DNA from: Chara braunii | Lineage: Eukaryota; Streptophyta; Charophyceae; Charales; Characeae | NCBI GenBank assembly: GCA_003427395.1 | Contig: BFEA01000108.1 | Span: forward strand, 427,046-476,814 | Length of the DNA stretch: 49,769 bases | Reading direction: 5' to 3' | Part shown: positions 10,649 to 21,612 of the stretch, piece after piece | How positions within the stretch are numbered: position 1 is the first letter of the stretch | Layout of the letters: every line of letters begins with the position of its first letter | The notes under the pieces: generated by a model | What the model saw: the letters and a program-made list of their open reading frames with translations, nothing else | Database searches by the model: none | What the model was told of the DNA's origin: nothing | Translations under genes and position numbers: made by a program

Positions 10649-11074
10649 GATCAGCAACGAACCCGCTATGAGCAGTGGGTTAGGATGAGCTTGCCTGACC
10701 CCTACTCTGGCAAGAAAGGAGAAGACTTGGCTACACGGGTTGTTGAGATCTGTACCTATATGACTGTAGAGTGAGTTCACCCACGCGACAAAGTAGTCAT
10801 AGCGACCACGACCTTGAAGGAGGATGCCAATGCATGGGTGATGAGCCACGTGCACAGTGCTGGGTATGGGGACAAGATAGATGCATATTGCGAGACACTG
10901 TCCCTAGATCAGTTTCTGGCCGACCTCATCGGCAGAGGTACCTGGAAGGGCAAGAAGATAGTTAAAACTGTGGCTACTAAGGGCCACATTTTTGTCATCT
11001 GCAAGGGTGGAGAGATGGACACAAAGCCCTATCACCAGGTGGATATGGCTGATTGTTGTGAAGAGGGGTACTAG
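9873..11074 (+). pseudogene. Element A gag pseudogene, N-terminal and core part
   Basis: Remnant of a Ty3/gypsy-type Gag, the structural protein of retrotransposon particles. The first frame (9873-10181) ends in a Glu/Lys-rich coiled coil (EEVLKEAKANKEKARLQ) that carries on past a TAG. After a frame change, 10,334-10,774 encodes more coiled coil, a Gly-Asp repeat (10,502-10,550), a (GA)n tract read as Glu-Arg repeats (10,576-10,646), and then a conserved-looking segment (RMSLPDPYSGKKGEDLATR). A TGA at 10,772-10,774 interrupts it. The same frame continues (DKVVIATTTLKEDANAWV) to 11,074. Assignment to gag rests on order and on the zinc knuckle and protease that follow. Confidence 0.6.
10576..10646. 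repeat. (GA)n microsatellite inside gag frame
   Basis: About 70 bp of GA lies within the element A gag frame and is read as alternating Glu and Arg. A GATGG(T/A) minisatellite at 10,502-10,550 precedes it. Confidence 0.95.
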
Positions 11075-11507
11075 GGAGGGGAGTACACCGCTGCCATGGT
11101 CTGTAAGGGAGGGCCACTACAACCCGGTTGTGGGAACTGATCCTGACCATAGCAAAAGGGCGGATGACAGCAACAGTCAAGGAGGAGGAGGTTATAGAGG
11201 CCCTTGTAGATATCCCCCGTACCCAGGGCTCAAGCAGGGCGAGCCCTGGGAACTGCGCGAGCCCTGGGTACAAATGAACATGACATTGTCAGGAAGTCAG
11301 TGGCGGCTTCTCAGAGACAACCACCAATGTTTCAAGTGTAGGAAGGAGGGCCATATTATCCCCTACTACCCCATGTTGCAGCCGCGTCAACAACATCAAT
11401 CGGCAAAAGAAGGGGGGCAGAAAAAGTATCAGCTGCTTCTACTGGGGCTGCGAATGCAGGTAGTGCTCGCGAGGAGGATACACCCCCTTCCCATTCGCAG
11501 GCTTTAG
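10992..11507 (+). pseudogene. Element A gag C-terminal nucleocapsid remnant
   Basis: The frame contains CFKCRKEGHIIPYYP, which fits the C-x2-C-x4-H-x4-C retroviral zinc knuckle except that the last Cys is Tyr. It is preceded by a Gly/Pro/Tyr-rich linker and followed by a basic, Gln-rich tail, as usual for Gag nucleocapsid. The altered final ligand suggests loss of zinc binding. It overlaps the end of the gag core in another frame, so at least one frameshift separates them. Confidence 0.6.
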
Positions 11508-11687
11508 CAGAGGTTGACTCAGTTACCCACTCCGAGCGTCAAGTGGAGAACGCTTGTTGGATGGTCCCTTTGAGTGGTTCCCTACAGGTGTCGACGAGGA
11601 ATTGATCACTCTTTGCAAAACCTGGGCTAAGAGAGTGGACCGTTAGTTGTAGCGGACTTCCAAGTTAGAGGAATTAGGGTAGGGGCC

Positions 11688-12173
11688 ATGATAGATAGTC
11701 GTTCCACAAGAAATATTTCTTGCAAGGCCGTGAAAAAGTCGCGTTTAGGAATGAAAGTGCCAGATTTAGAAGAGCCGATAGTTCCGCATATAGCCAACAG
11801 TTCATTGTTAAGTGTAAGTCTGTGTATGAAAGGAGTGAAGTGTCACTTTCGGTTGGAAGGGGGAATAGAAGTTGGAAAAAGGTATGTACTCCCTGACACT
11901 CTTAGTGGACGAGGACTGACCCAGTTTCCATCAAGAAGATCCATGATCCCTCCGGACATGGATGGAAGGTACGACATTGACGGCATTGTAGGTGAAGACG
12001 TGTTCCGAACAGGAGGTAGAGGTCGTCCCCAGAAACAGTATAAGGTCCGATTTTCTTATCAGGAACCAGAGGACGACCGGTGGTTTACCAGAACTGAACT
12101 TCTAGAAACAGCTCCCGACATAGTCCGAGCCTACGAAAGAGAGAAGAAGGGTAAATGTCTTGCCTTGGATTGA
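11688..12173 (+). pseudogene. Element A protease stub joined to chromodomain
   Basis: The 161-codon frame begins near an aspartic protease active-site loop: MIDSRSTRNIS at 11,688, where D-S-G has become D-S-R (11,694-11,702). About 80 residues on it passes into FPSRRSMIPPDMDGRYDIDG, then PQKQYKVRFSYQEPEDDRW and LLETAPDIVRAYE. The latter part matches the layout of an integrase-end chromodomain and lines up with element D at 44,530-44,730 (FPG-stop-RSQDPPSMDG, PRQYKVTF, DDTRW). The reverse transcriptase, RNase H and integrase that normally lie between the two are absent. This is either a deletion derivative or a gag-protease-only lineage. The fusion itself is open without stops. Confidence 0.7.
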
Positions 12174-12590
12174 GATATTCTCGGAGGACGTCGAATTTAG
12201 GCCGGTGGGAGTGAAACGGTTTTCACCTTTGCAGTAGTGGATGTAGATCCCAGGGCCTGATCCCTAGACCTCGCTTACCTGTATACAGTACCCCTGTGTA
12301 TTTGAACCCGTGACCTGCGTCTTAGAAGTCTGCTGTTGTCCGTCGTAGGCCAGTGTAGTCATCAGGTCTTGAACTGTAGTCCTGTCGAGTAGGGGTCAAG
12401 TTTGTAGCAGAGGTCGTAGCTGTAGTAGTTCTGAAGGGTCAAGGTCGTAGCTGCTACAGTGTCGAAAGGCCAAGTCCACAGACTTTCGGAAGGTCTGGAA
12501 GTGGCCTTTCAAACGTTGTCCACAATAGACCAGAGGCAAGTGGGCAAGTGGTAAGTCCACCCGTGCTGAGTCAGCGGTACCCAGTCCCAG
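12174..12590. other. Downstream of element A; possible 3' flank or LTR, unproven
   Basis: Non-coding sequence between the element A chromodomain stop and the element B LTR. Insertion of B may have split an element A LTR here, with the rest beyond 18,960. I could not find a matching LTR copy upstream of the element A gag, so this stays unassigned. Confidence 0.3.
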
Positions 12591-13076
12591 TGTTACGTGC
12601 CCTGTTGGGCGATGTACATATAAACCGAGGATCCGCAATGTGATAAAAAGGACTGAATGGACAATGCAGTGCAAGTAGAATCTCAACAAGCAATGTGCAT
12701 TCCGATACATACAAAATGGTGCTGAATAGCGCACGGAAGACTTAGATACAAATCCTGACCTGACCGGGACTGACCTCATTCACGTCGTACAAGATAGCGA
12801 AGCAGAATGCTAGAATACTAATGACTCGCCCAATCGATGTTTCAACGCAGACCAACATACATCATGCTCATCACAAGGTGTGACGGGGCCTGGCGCTATA
12901 CACAGGAAGGATGCGCCAGGTCCAGACATACACAAACGAAGAGGAGGGGATCAGACGAAGAAGAGGAAGGGGGAGATGGGAAAGTCGTCGAACACCAAGT
13001 CTCGTTACAGGTCCCAAATAATCCCTCTTCGAAATGTATGAAGTCCAATGTCGAGTCTGGATCCAAATGTCACCAA

Positions 13077-13114
<38 letters not shown>

Positions 13115-13977
13115 AGTCTGCTGATGCAGTGAAGTCAGATAGCGAGAGGGTGAGAAGGAGGTGGTGGACTGAGAAGAGGAAGAAGAAGAACTCTCTCTCC
13201 CACGAGCCAGGTACTGACCTGTGAAGTTGGCGCTGTGCTGCAGGTACCTCGAAGACGAAGCTGGAGCAACGATGCTGCAGGTAAGTCCTCCTGGCCTCCG
13301 CCCAATCTCTCTCTCTCTAGTACTACTCTAGCGGCTAAGGCCCCCAACGCTGAAGACTACAGCTAACGCTTTGAGCGCCCAACGCTGAAGATTCATGCTA
13401 ACGCTACTACTACTCTTGCAACGCTCCTCCAGAGTGCTGCTGCCAAATCTTGAAGACTATTGACTGCCTCCTGCCCTGCACGTGAAGCGCCTGGGAAGTA
13501 CCTAGGAACTACCTAGCAACTACCTGCAGCCTGCAGGGCGGGCCAATCTCATATAGTGCTGGCCCGTCCAGGAGGCTACTCTTGCCAATGCCAAAACTTG
13601 CCAGACCCTGGGGTTGAAACTCAAACAAAGGTTGTCTTGAAAATAGGCCAAAAATGGCCTGAGCTAAAACCCTGGTCTGGTGCCTGAGTTTCAAGGCAGG
13701 TCGAACTAGTGAGGGCCTGAAAATGGCCCTCAGTTTCAGGCTGAAAATACTCAGGGCCAGAAAGGCCCCGATTTAGCCTGAAACAACACAGGGCCTGTAG
13801 GCCCTTGTTTTCAGGCTTTCAGGCTGGAACGATACGGGGCTTGTAGGCCCTTGTTTTCAGGCTTTCAGGCTGAAAACAACACGGGGCCTGTAGGCCCTTG
13901 TTTTCAGGCTTTCAGACTAAAAACAACGCGGGCCTGAAAATGGCCCTTGCGGCCTGTTGCAGGCGCAACATGTAACA
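12591..13977 (-). repeat. Element B 3' LTR
   Basis: 1387 bp, TGTTAC...GTAACA. It is very similar to 17,617-18,960, with small indels. It contains a CT tract (13,079-13,112), a damaged TATA region (13,539-13,566) and three ~46-bp tandem units carrying GGG(G)C(C/T)TGTAGGCCC at 13,791, 13,836 and 13,884. Confidence 0.92.
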
Positions 13978-13990
13978 CCCCCCTTTGCTT
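13978..13990 (-). promoter_or_regulatory. Element B polypurine tract
   Basis: On the minus strand AAGCAAAGGGGGG directly abuts the 3' LTR start (TGTTAC), the expected position for the plus-strand primer of reverse transcription. Confidence 0.8.
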
Positions 13991-14099
13991 ATGAAGTCAA
14001 ACCGGGTCGAGGGCGAAGCTGACGATCTGAAGGTGGAACCTGGTCGCGGGTACGACGTGGAGCTGAAGATACCGGCTTGCCTTGCATCAGTACGCAAAG

Positions 14100-15197
14100 T
14101 GTACCAAGTATTCGGTCGGTCTGTTGTCGTAGCTGCGGTAAATGCAGCCTTTTGGCGGCACGGCACCGGCCTCAACAATGATCTCGTGAGAGATCGGCCG
14201 ATCCGGCACCACACCGGAAGATGTCGGTGAACTTGTCAAGCAACGGCACCACGCGGGGTCCGAAGACAAGGCCGTGGGGGAAGAATTCTCTTCGCCGTCA
14301 ACACTTGGCACCGGATCGAAGGGTGCGGAAGAGGAATGGTACACGGTACTTCGGCGCTGAAAGCGTCCGGAACGGTAAGAGTCCGCCGGTGGAAGTTGAC
14401 CATGTGATCCGCACTTGCAAGCCAAGGCATTCCGAAAATAATGTCGAAGTCCGTGTCCAAAATGTCGAACGTCACCGGTTCGCATGCACGAGGTGCGAAA
14501 TACACCGGTGCGGCCTTGAAGTAACGGTCGATAAGTTGTTGCGTCCTTCCGTCCGCCAACTTGATCGCCGTCGAGTTTGCCTTCCTCCGAACTTGTGTGC
14601 CAAGGCCAGCCCTTTGCATAAAGGCTTGGCTCATGAAATTGCGAGTCGCTCCGCTGTCCAGCAAAGCGTTGCAGGACGCTTGCCCAACTTGGATGCGGAC
14701 ATAGAGGAGCGGTGCGTTGTTGTCATCGTACCGCTGATTGCGAAACTCGCGGGCCACCTTGGTAACAAGTACGTAAGCAATCATTTTGTCTCGTAAAAAA
14801 TTAAAACAAATATCTTACGCAAGGATGTCCCCCACAACGACTTCGTCATCCATCGACGAAGTTGGTGGTGCATAGAAGGATAAGTACGTGTGGAGATGAG
14901 CGCATAGTGCTGCGCATTGCGGTCCCGACAAGCGGCCCGTGGTCGGGAGAGGAAGCCATGCCAAATCCCCGGACATGAGCGGGTCCAATACCTCTATGTT
15001 GAACTCGCGCGCCGAATCCTGTGAAGAACCACTTGAAGACGATAAGTCGCCGCTGCCGGACGGAGAAGATGCTGCACACGTGTCTTGTCCTTGAGCTTAC
15101 CCAGCGTAGGAACGAGCCGGACAGCATAGTCCTCGAAAGAATAAAGAAGAGGAGGACTATCGACTTCTGCATGTGCCTCGGAACGAAGGGCGGTCAC
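14100..15197 (-). pseudogene. Element B pol remnant: aspartic protease
   Basis: On the minus strand a pol start segment (EAHAEVDS, YSFEDYAVRLVP) near 15,100-15,197 leads, after frameshifts, to a retropepsin-type aspartic protease at 14,236-14,784. That part has the active-site loop ALLDSGATRNFMS (D-S-G at 14,650-14,658) and the later hydrophobic-glycine motif DIIFGMPWL. The protease would cut Gag and Pol. Another frame (14,087-14,485) continues with VVPDRPISHEI and PPKGCIYR, the linker that precedes RT in elements C and D, then switches to SYDNRPTEYLVHFAY, which looks like chromodomain. RT, RNase H and integrase are absent. The protease motifs themselves look intact. Confidence 0.85.
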
Positions 15198-15256
15198 CCG
15201 CGAAGCGACCGGTTCCGAAGGCGTCGAGAGTGTCGTCGAGTCACTCCCGGCGGTGC

Positions 15257-16746
15257 TCAGCTTGTCGATTTGCCCTTGCCTTTTGATGGGCAGGCCACTG
15301 TCTCATGGAGATCGCTGTTGCACCATAGGCAATAGTGAAATCTCGTGCGCGTTATGAATGCTTGCTCAGAGAGACCGTATTGGGACCATGGGGCTGCAGC
15401 TGCTGCGCCGGGCCCGCGGCTAGATGCGGTGTTTGTCTTTGTCTTGCCGCGTCCTCGGCCTTTGCCGGAGCGGCCACCTTCCCGGGCGGCTACAAGTCTG
15501 TCCCCTTTGGCAGAGACAACCTCGCTAGTTTGGTCAAACGGTGTTGCCGCCACGACCACGGCCACTTTCGGTCGATGCTGATCTCTGGTCGGGCCTGCCG
15601 CAGACGAACGCAGGTTCTTAGCCTCCTTGTTCGTGATAATAATCTGCGCGGCCTGTCAAAGAGTTCCGCCGTCATCGTCAAGGTGTCCTCGACATGAGTC
15701 AAGGCATATCTCAATGCCGGACACGACCTTGAGATAAAATAGTGGCGGATGGCTTTGAAGCCCATTTGGATGTCTGGGACGGATGTCAAGCGTTGGTACT
15801 CGGCAATCCAGTCGACACTCGGCAGCGTGCCCTGTTCGAAGAACATTAGTTTGTCCATTGCCTTGATCTCCGACGGCTCTACTTGGAACTGTTTATGCCA
15901 CGCCGCCTTCAGATCATCCCAACTGATCTTGGTGTGCAAGTCGCCAGCTACCACTCCGTACTTGGACAAGAGATTGTCCAGCCATTCTTGGCACGCACCC
16001 CCCGACTGGGAGTATGTGTGGTGCTTGTGTTCTTTGACGTAGTGTAGCTGCAACGTGAGCTCGAACTTGCGGAACCATGGAATCGGATTTGTCATCATCG
16101 AGTTGCAGAAGATCTCCTGCCCGTCGAACTTTGGAGCTGTGTCAAGGAGTTCCGAGCTCTAGTGGTTGGCGGCAGTACCGATCCGCTGCTCCAACTGCTG
16201 CGTTGCGGTTTGCTGTAACTGCACGCCGTCCTTGAGGGAGCCGACGTCCATCTCCAATGCCTCGAGGCGATCGGAGGTGTTGGAAGAGCTGGCATCAGGG
16301 GCGGCGACAGGTCACTGCTCCAGGTGCCGGAGGCGACCGTGGACTTGAGTCAGCGCGTCGTGGAGGCTGTGGATGTCCTCCTGCTGTGTAATACATGTTG
16401 CCAGGAGGTCCATGAGCTGGGAGAGGAGTAGAGTGATCTTGTTTTCGCTATCTTCCATCTTGCCATTCTCGGCCTCGGCCCGCCAATCCGCTGCCATTGT
16501 GAGCAACACTTGCTCTCCGCTAAATATCTTCTCACGACGTTGAACCCGTTCTTCATCGGCAGCCTTTGCTGCTGCCTCGTCGTGCTGGCGCTGTTGTTCA
16601 ATTGCCAGCAGACGTGCCTTCTCGGCGTCCTCTGCCTTCTTCTTCACTGCGGTTGCTAGGTCATCCGCCCGTTTCTTGGTTTCGGTACTCCAGGCCAGCA
16701 TCCGGGCCTGATAGGCCTCGTCTGTTTCCCCGGACTTCTGGTCCAT
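15257..16746 (-). pseudogene. Element B gag pseudogene
   Basis: The start is taken at the ATG at 16,746 (MDQKSGETDEA), which aligns with the element C start (MDQQPGETTEA). Residues 20-100 are a Lys/Glu/Ala coiled coil. The core (TNPIPWFRKFELTLQL, LHTKISWDDLKAAWHKQF) is the Ty3/gypsy retrotransposon Gag domain. The C-terminus has a zinc knuckle CLWCNSDLHETVAC (C-x2-C-x4-H-x4-C). Breaks: a TGA near 16,312, a TAG about 50 codons later, and a 1-nt loss near 15,655 that shifts the frame. The last frame (15,257-15,565) ends in TGA, with pol continuing in the -1 frame. Confidence 0.88.
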
Positions 16747-17600
16747 GACAGCTGTTTGCGAGCGCAAAAGCATAGACCAGACCGGGGGCCTGCTGACGTG
16801 GTACTCCCTGATGCTGACGTGGTCTGCTGACGTGGCAACTCACCAATGCCGCCGCTGGGGGTACCCGGAGACCGATAGAGAAGGTATGACCAGAGGGGAC
16901 AACAACATAGGTTGGGAGGGGTGGGTCGCATAATCGCCCAGATAACGTCCAAATAAGGAGCCACTAATAAAAAAAGAAAAGTTTGAACTTTGCAAATTTT
17001 TTTTGAAGAAATAAAAATCCGAGTTTTGCAAGTTCAGTAGGTCTCCCAACCTCCCTTGAAGTGGGAAAGTATCAATTAGAAAAAAAAATTCGAACTTCAG
17101 ACTGACAATGACGATCAGATAGTGAAAATCTTAGAACTGCGAAAATAAAAAAATTCCGAAAAGAAATAACAAGTATTCGGATTTACTCAGATGAGAGTAT
17201 TCACAGTTTGGAAAATGGTAATGCAAGAGGGATTTCCCGTACCGTTTTTAAAAAACAACGAATTCCGAAATAAAATATTCCGAATTTCTGAATAACGGGA
17301 AATTGCAAAAGGAGATCGAAATTTTTGAGAAAAAGATATTCCGGATTTCCAACAACGAAATTTTGGATTTTCAGAAGAAAAATGAAAACGGAAATTTCAG
17401 ATGTTGCGCTATTGCGATTTTCTACAACAGAAATGGCGAGAAAACGAAATCCTAGAAAAGAAAAACATTTTGATTTTCGGCAGTGAGGTCAAAATCGTGA
17501 TTTTGGGGGCTAACTAGTGTGCTCGAATCAATCAATCAAGACTAATCAGCTACTTAGTCCCCGCACACGTGTCATATCAGGTTGTCCTGATTCACGTGCG
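16747..17600 (-). other. Element B untranslated leader
   Basis: AT-rich leader between primer site and gag with many GAAATTCCGAATTT-type words. Just upstream of the gag start are three CCACGTCAGCA motifs (plus-strand TGACGTGG at about 16,793, 16,815 and 16,827). A homologous leader occupies 22,460-23,303 in element C. Confidence 0.7.
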
Positions 17601-17614
17601 GTGTTCCGATACCA
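17601..17614 (-). promoter_or_regulatory. Element B primer binding site (initiator tRNA-Met type)
   Basis: On the minus strand the LTR end GTAACA is followed by GT and TGGTATCGGAACAC. Plant Ty3/gypsy and Copia elements commonly use TGGTATCAGAGC, complementary to initiator tRNA-Met, and the first ten bases here match with one change. Confidence 0.75.
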
Positions 17615-17616
17615 AC

Positions 17617-18960
17617 TGTTACATGCCCAGTTGGACGATGTACATATAAACCGAGGATCCGCAATGTGATAAAAAGGACTAAATGGACCATGCAGTGCAA
17701 GTAGAATCTCAACAAGCAATGTGCATTCCGATACATACAAAATGGTACTGAATAGCGCAGGGAAAACTTAGATACAAATCCTGACCTAACCGGGATTGAC
17801 CTCATTCACGTAGTACAAGATAGCGAAGCATAATGCTAGAATACTAATAATGACTAGCCCGATCGATGTTTCAACGCAGACCAACATACATCATGCTCAT
17901 CACAAGGTGTGAAGGGGCCTGGCGCTATACACAGAGGAAGAGGAGGGGATCAGACGAAGAAGAGGAAGGGGGAGATGGGAAAGGCGTCAACTTGAACTCT
18001 CGTTACAAGTACCAAATAATCCCTCTTCGAAATGTTTGAAGTCCAATGTCGAGTCTGGATCCAAATGTCACCAAGCTCTCTCTCTCTCTCTCGTAGTAGT
18101 ATTAGTAGTCTGCTGATGCAGTGAAGTCAGATAGCGAGAGGGTGAGAAGGAGGTGGTGGACTGAGAAGAGGAAGAAGAAGAACACTCTCTCTCCCACGAG
18201 CCAGGTACTGACCTGTGAAGTTGGCGCTGTGCTGCAGGTACCTCGAAGACGAAGCTGGAGCAACGGCGCTGCAGGTAAGTCCTGCTGGCCTCCGCCCAAT
18301 CTCTCTCTCTCTAGTACTACTCTAGCTGCTATGGCCCCCAACGCTGAAGACTACAGCTAACTCTACGAGCGCCCAGCGCTGAAGAGTAATGCTAACGCTA
18401 CTACTACTCTTGCAGCGCTCCTCCAGAGTGCTGCTGCCGAATCCTGAAGACTACGGATTGCCTCCTGCCCTGCACGTGAAGTGCTTGGGAAGTACCTAGG
18501 AACTACCTGCAGCCTGCAGGGCGGGCCAGTCTTATATACTGCTGGCCCGTCCAGGAGGCTGCTCTTGCCAATGCCAAAACGTGCCTGACCCTGGGGTTGA
18601 AGCTCAAACAAAGGTTGTCTTGAAAATAGGCCAAAAATGGCCTGAGCTAAAACCCTGGTCTGGTGCCTGAGTTTCAGGGCAGGTCGAACTGATGAGGGCC
18701 TGAAAATGGCCCTCAGTTTCAGGCTGAAAATACTCAGGGTCGGAAAGGCCCTCATTTAGCCTGAAACGACACAGGGCCTGTAGGCCCTTGTTTTCAGGCT
18801 TTCAGGCTGAAACGATACGGGGCCTGTAGGCCCTTGTTTTCAGGCTTTCAGGCTGAAAACAACACGGGGCCTGTAGGCCCTTGTTTTCAGGCTTTCAGGC
18901 TGAAAACAACGCGGGCCTGAAAATGGCCCCTGCAGCCTGTTGCAGGCGCAGCATGTAACA
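17617..18960 (-). repeat. Element B 5' LTR
   Basis: 1344 bp, the upstream LTR in the element's minus-strand sense. It holds a good TATA box in a palindrome (18,522-18,549), a CT tract (18,076-18,094) and three tandem units with GGGCCTGTAGGCCC at 18,774, 18,820 and 18,867. Confidence 0.92.
18522..18549 (-). promoter_or_regulatory. LTR core promoter: TATA box inside inverted repeat
   Basis: Minus strand: CGGGCCAG, then CAGTATATAAGA, then CTGGCCCG. The TATATAAG box sits in the loop of a perfect 8-bp inverted repeat. Equivalent positions are 21,585-21,612 in element C and 13,539-13,566 (damaged) in the other element B LTR. Confidence 0.65.
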
Positions 18961-20869
18961 CCCTCACTTAGTCCAGTCAGCAAGTATCATGTGGGACTGT
19001 GTGCACCAGGGGCCCGGTGGAAAAGTGGCAGACCAGCGACGAACAGAAGTATAAATCAAGAGGCAGCGTCCAGCCAGGCATTTATTCCTGCGTAAGCCAT
19101 ACGGAAGCACTGCCGAGCGACTTGTGCGGAGTGCCCGAAGACGAAGTGGGCTGAAGTAGATAGTTAGCCATAGCCATAGTGGGACAGCGGCCACATCCGC
19201 CATAGCTGATAGGCGAGTGTAGGAGTACGAGAGTGTGTGTATGCGTGTGGGATATCCAGGGTGATCCAGAGTTGAGTGAGTGCAAACAGTGGTGTTGGAC
19301 AGAGAGACGAGAGTTGGGATGTACAGGCGCTGATGCGCCATAGCCTGTTGAAGCGAGTTTGTATCTGAACTGTGTTTTTGACTTCCATATCTTTGAGCTT
19401 TGAGTGGGCGCTGTGCGCCAGTGTGATTCACCATCTGTTTGCATGAGTGCGAAGTGTAAAAGAAAGCGAGTCTGATTGCAGGAGGCCCACTGCCATTTCC
19501 AGGCCACGCACGTTTTTCTGCCTCATGCAGGTTCTTTTTTTGATTCAGCCTTAATCTATTGGATTCTATTCCCTTATTTATCCTTTTGCTGAGTCTTGCT
19601 GTCTTTTTTCTATTCAGCATTTATTTATTCCCTTATTTATCTTTTTTGTTGAGTCTTGCTGTCTTTTTTTTATTCAGCATTTATTTGTTTCTTTATGTAT
19701 CTTTTTGCTGAATCTTGCTGTCGTTTTTGATTCAGCATTTATTTATTTCTTTATTTGCTGAGTCTTGCTGCCTGGTCCAACTTTGTTGGTTCCAGGTGTG
19801 GCACCTTAGACTTTCCCCTAATAGGTAGGGCCTGCTTTAGCAGCAAGATACCACCAGGAGGAGAATTTGGGCCTGCATTCAGGGCCTTCGATTGGGTCTT
19901 AGATCTGCCTTAATCTATTGGATTCTATTCCCTTATTTATCCTTTTGCTGAGTCTTGCTGTCTTTTTTCTATTCAGCATTTATTTATTTCCTTATTTATC
20001 TTTTTTGCTGAGTCTTGCTGTCTTTTTTTTATTCAGACAGTGGACCGTGGGCTGCCCAGCAAGGCAAAACACTAAATATAGTGGGAGGGCAGTCCAGTTC
20101 GGCAGATTTCAGTTGGGCAACATTGTGAGCATCACGCTGTTGGGAGCATCATGCGACTCTGGAGTGCTGCGCTAGAGGTAGAGGTAGAGGAGTAGGAGGT
20201 AGTGGGAGAGTGGAGGCTGGAGAGCCATAGCCGCTGGCTGGAGGACGACTTACCTAGGCGCCGTAGCTTGGACTTCACTTCAGCGACCTGCATCAGAGAG
20301 CGTCATTCCACCAGTCAGTGTCGGCGGGACTTCAGCAGCAGCAGGAGAGGGAGAGACAAAGGACACTTCTCTTTTTCTTCTTCTTCTCCTTCCTCCTGAC
20401 CCCAACCTCCATAGTCACAGTTCTTCTTCTTCTTCTTCCTCTTCTTCTTCAGAGAGAGAGAGGAAGGTTACAGGCAGAGATATTACGGGCTATGGGGCCC
20501 AGGATCTGATTCGACATTCTTGGGGCAAACATTGGTTGGACACTTGACAGGGAGACTATTTTTTTTGACAGCAGTGTATTTGACTCTGGTCTACTCCCTC
20601 GCCTCCATCTTTGTCTCGCCCCTTTCTCTCCCATCATCTGTGGTATACCTCCCATGTGCGTGCTCAAGGGAGGGACCTTTTTCTCTGCGGCCTCCCTTCT
20701 CTCTCACATGCTGTGCTACATTGTATCATTTTATGATTGTATGGATACGCATCGTCTGTTCGATGTCATCATGTATGTCATTGACCTCATTGTGTATGTC
20801 TGAGTCCTTATCATCACCTCACTGGTCCTTTTGCTCCTTTGCATTGCTTACCTTGTCTATAAGCATGCG

Positions 20870-20953
<84 letters not shown>

Positions 20954-21222
20954 CTTCTCCCTCCTTCCTCCTCCTTATCTCTTCTTCTTCGAATCTGAGA
21001 GTGTGAGAGGTTATCAGTAGGGATTCAGGCTGGGGTTGTAACGGGCACATTGCCCAGGATCTGATTCGACATTTCTGAGACAGACATTGTTTGGACATTC
21101 GGCAAGAGACTATTTTGGATTTCGCCATTGCGATCTTGGTCTACTCTCTCGCCACCTCCCTCCTTCGCCTCTCTCTCTCCCCCATCTCTCATCCGTGGTT
21201 TCTCCCCATGTGTGTGTACGAG
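18961..21222. other. Repeat-rich spacer between divergent elements B and C
   Basis: No gene recognised. Two near-identical ~126-bp segments at 19,545-19,670 and 19,908-20,033 (TTGCTGAGTCTTGCTGTC words). A unit at 20,483-20,610 (GGATCTGATTCGACATT, GGTCTACTCCCTCGCC) recurs diverged at 21,038-21,160. A TATAAATCAA at about 19,049 and CT-rich stretches at 20,370-20,460 and 20,870-20,949 give it an LTR-like look, so it may be debris of another LTR family. Confidence 0.5.
20873..20950. repeat. (CT)n microsatellite
   Basis: About 77 bp of CT, within LTR-like sequence. Confidence 0.96.
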
Positions 21223-21584
21223 NGTTACATGCTGCGCCTGCAACAGGCTGCACGGGCCATTTTCAGACCCGTGTCATTTTCAGCCTGAAAGCCTGAAAAC
21301 AAGGGCCACAGGCCCTGTGTCGTTTCAGCCTGAAAGCCTGAAAACAAGGGCCTACAGGCCCTGTGTCGTTCAGCCTAAAACAGGGCCCTCCAGGCCCTGA
21401 GTCTTTTCAGCCTGAAACGGAGGGTCAGTTTCAGGCCCTCATAAGATCGACCTGCCCTGAAACTTAGGCACCAGACCAGGGTTTTAGCACAGTCCATTTT
21501 GGGCCTGTTTTCAAGACAACCTTTGTTTGAGCTTCAACGCCAGGGTCTGGCATGTTTTGGCATTGGCAAGAGCAGCCTCCTGGA

Positions 21585-21612
21585 CGGGCCAGCACTATAT
21601 AGGACTGGCCCG
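21585..21612 (+). promoter_or_regulatory. LTR core promoter: TATA box inside inverted repeat
   Basis: CGGGCCAG, then CACTATATAGGA, then CTGGCCCG. TATATAGG lies in the loop of the same 8-bp inverted repeat as in element B. Confidence 0.6.

Larger units (their letters stand above)
12591..18960 (-). mobile_element. Element B: Ty3/gypsy element, gag-protease only
   Basis: A minus-strand LTR retrotransposon of about 6.4 kb. LTRs at both ends begin TGTTAC and end GTAACA. On the minus strand the order is LTR, tRNA-like primer site, ~0.85 kb AT-rich leader, gag, protease, polypurine tract, LTR. Reverse transcriptase, RNase H and integrase are missing: the pol frame stops right after the protease-RT linker (GCIYR) and joins a short chromodomain-like remnant (EYLVHF). 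Flanks CCCAG and CCCTC do not match, so there is no clear target duplication. It belongs to the same LTR family as element C, which has the opposite orientation. Confidence 0.85.

Noticed and set aside
12586-18965. Target-site duplication for element B
   Set aside because: Flanks CCCAG and CCCTC differ at two of five positions, so I do not claim one.
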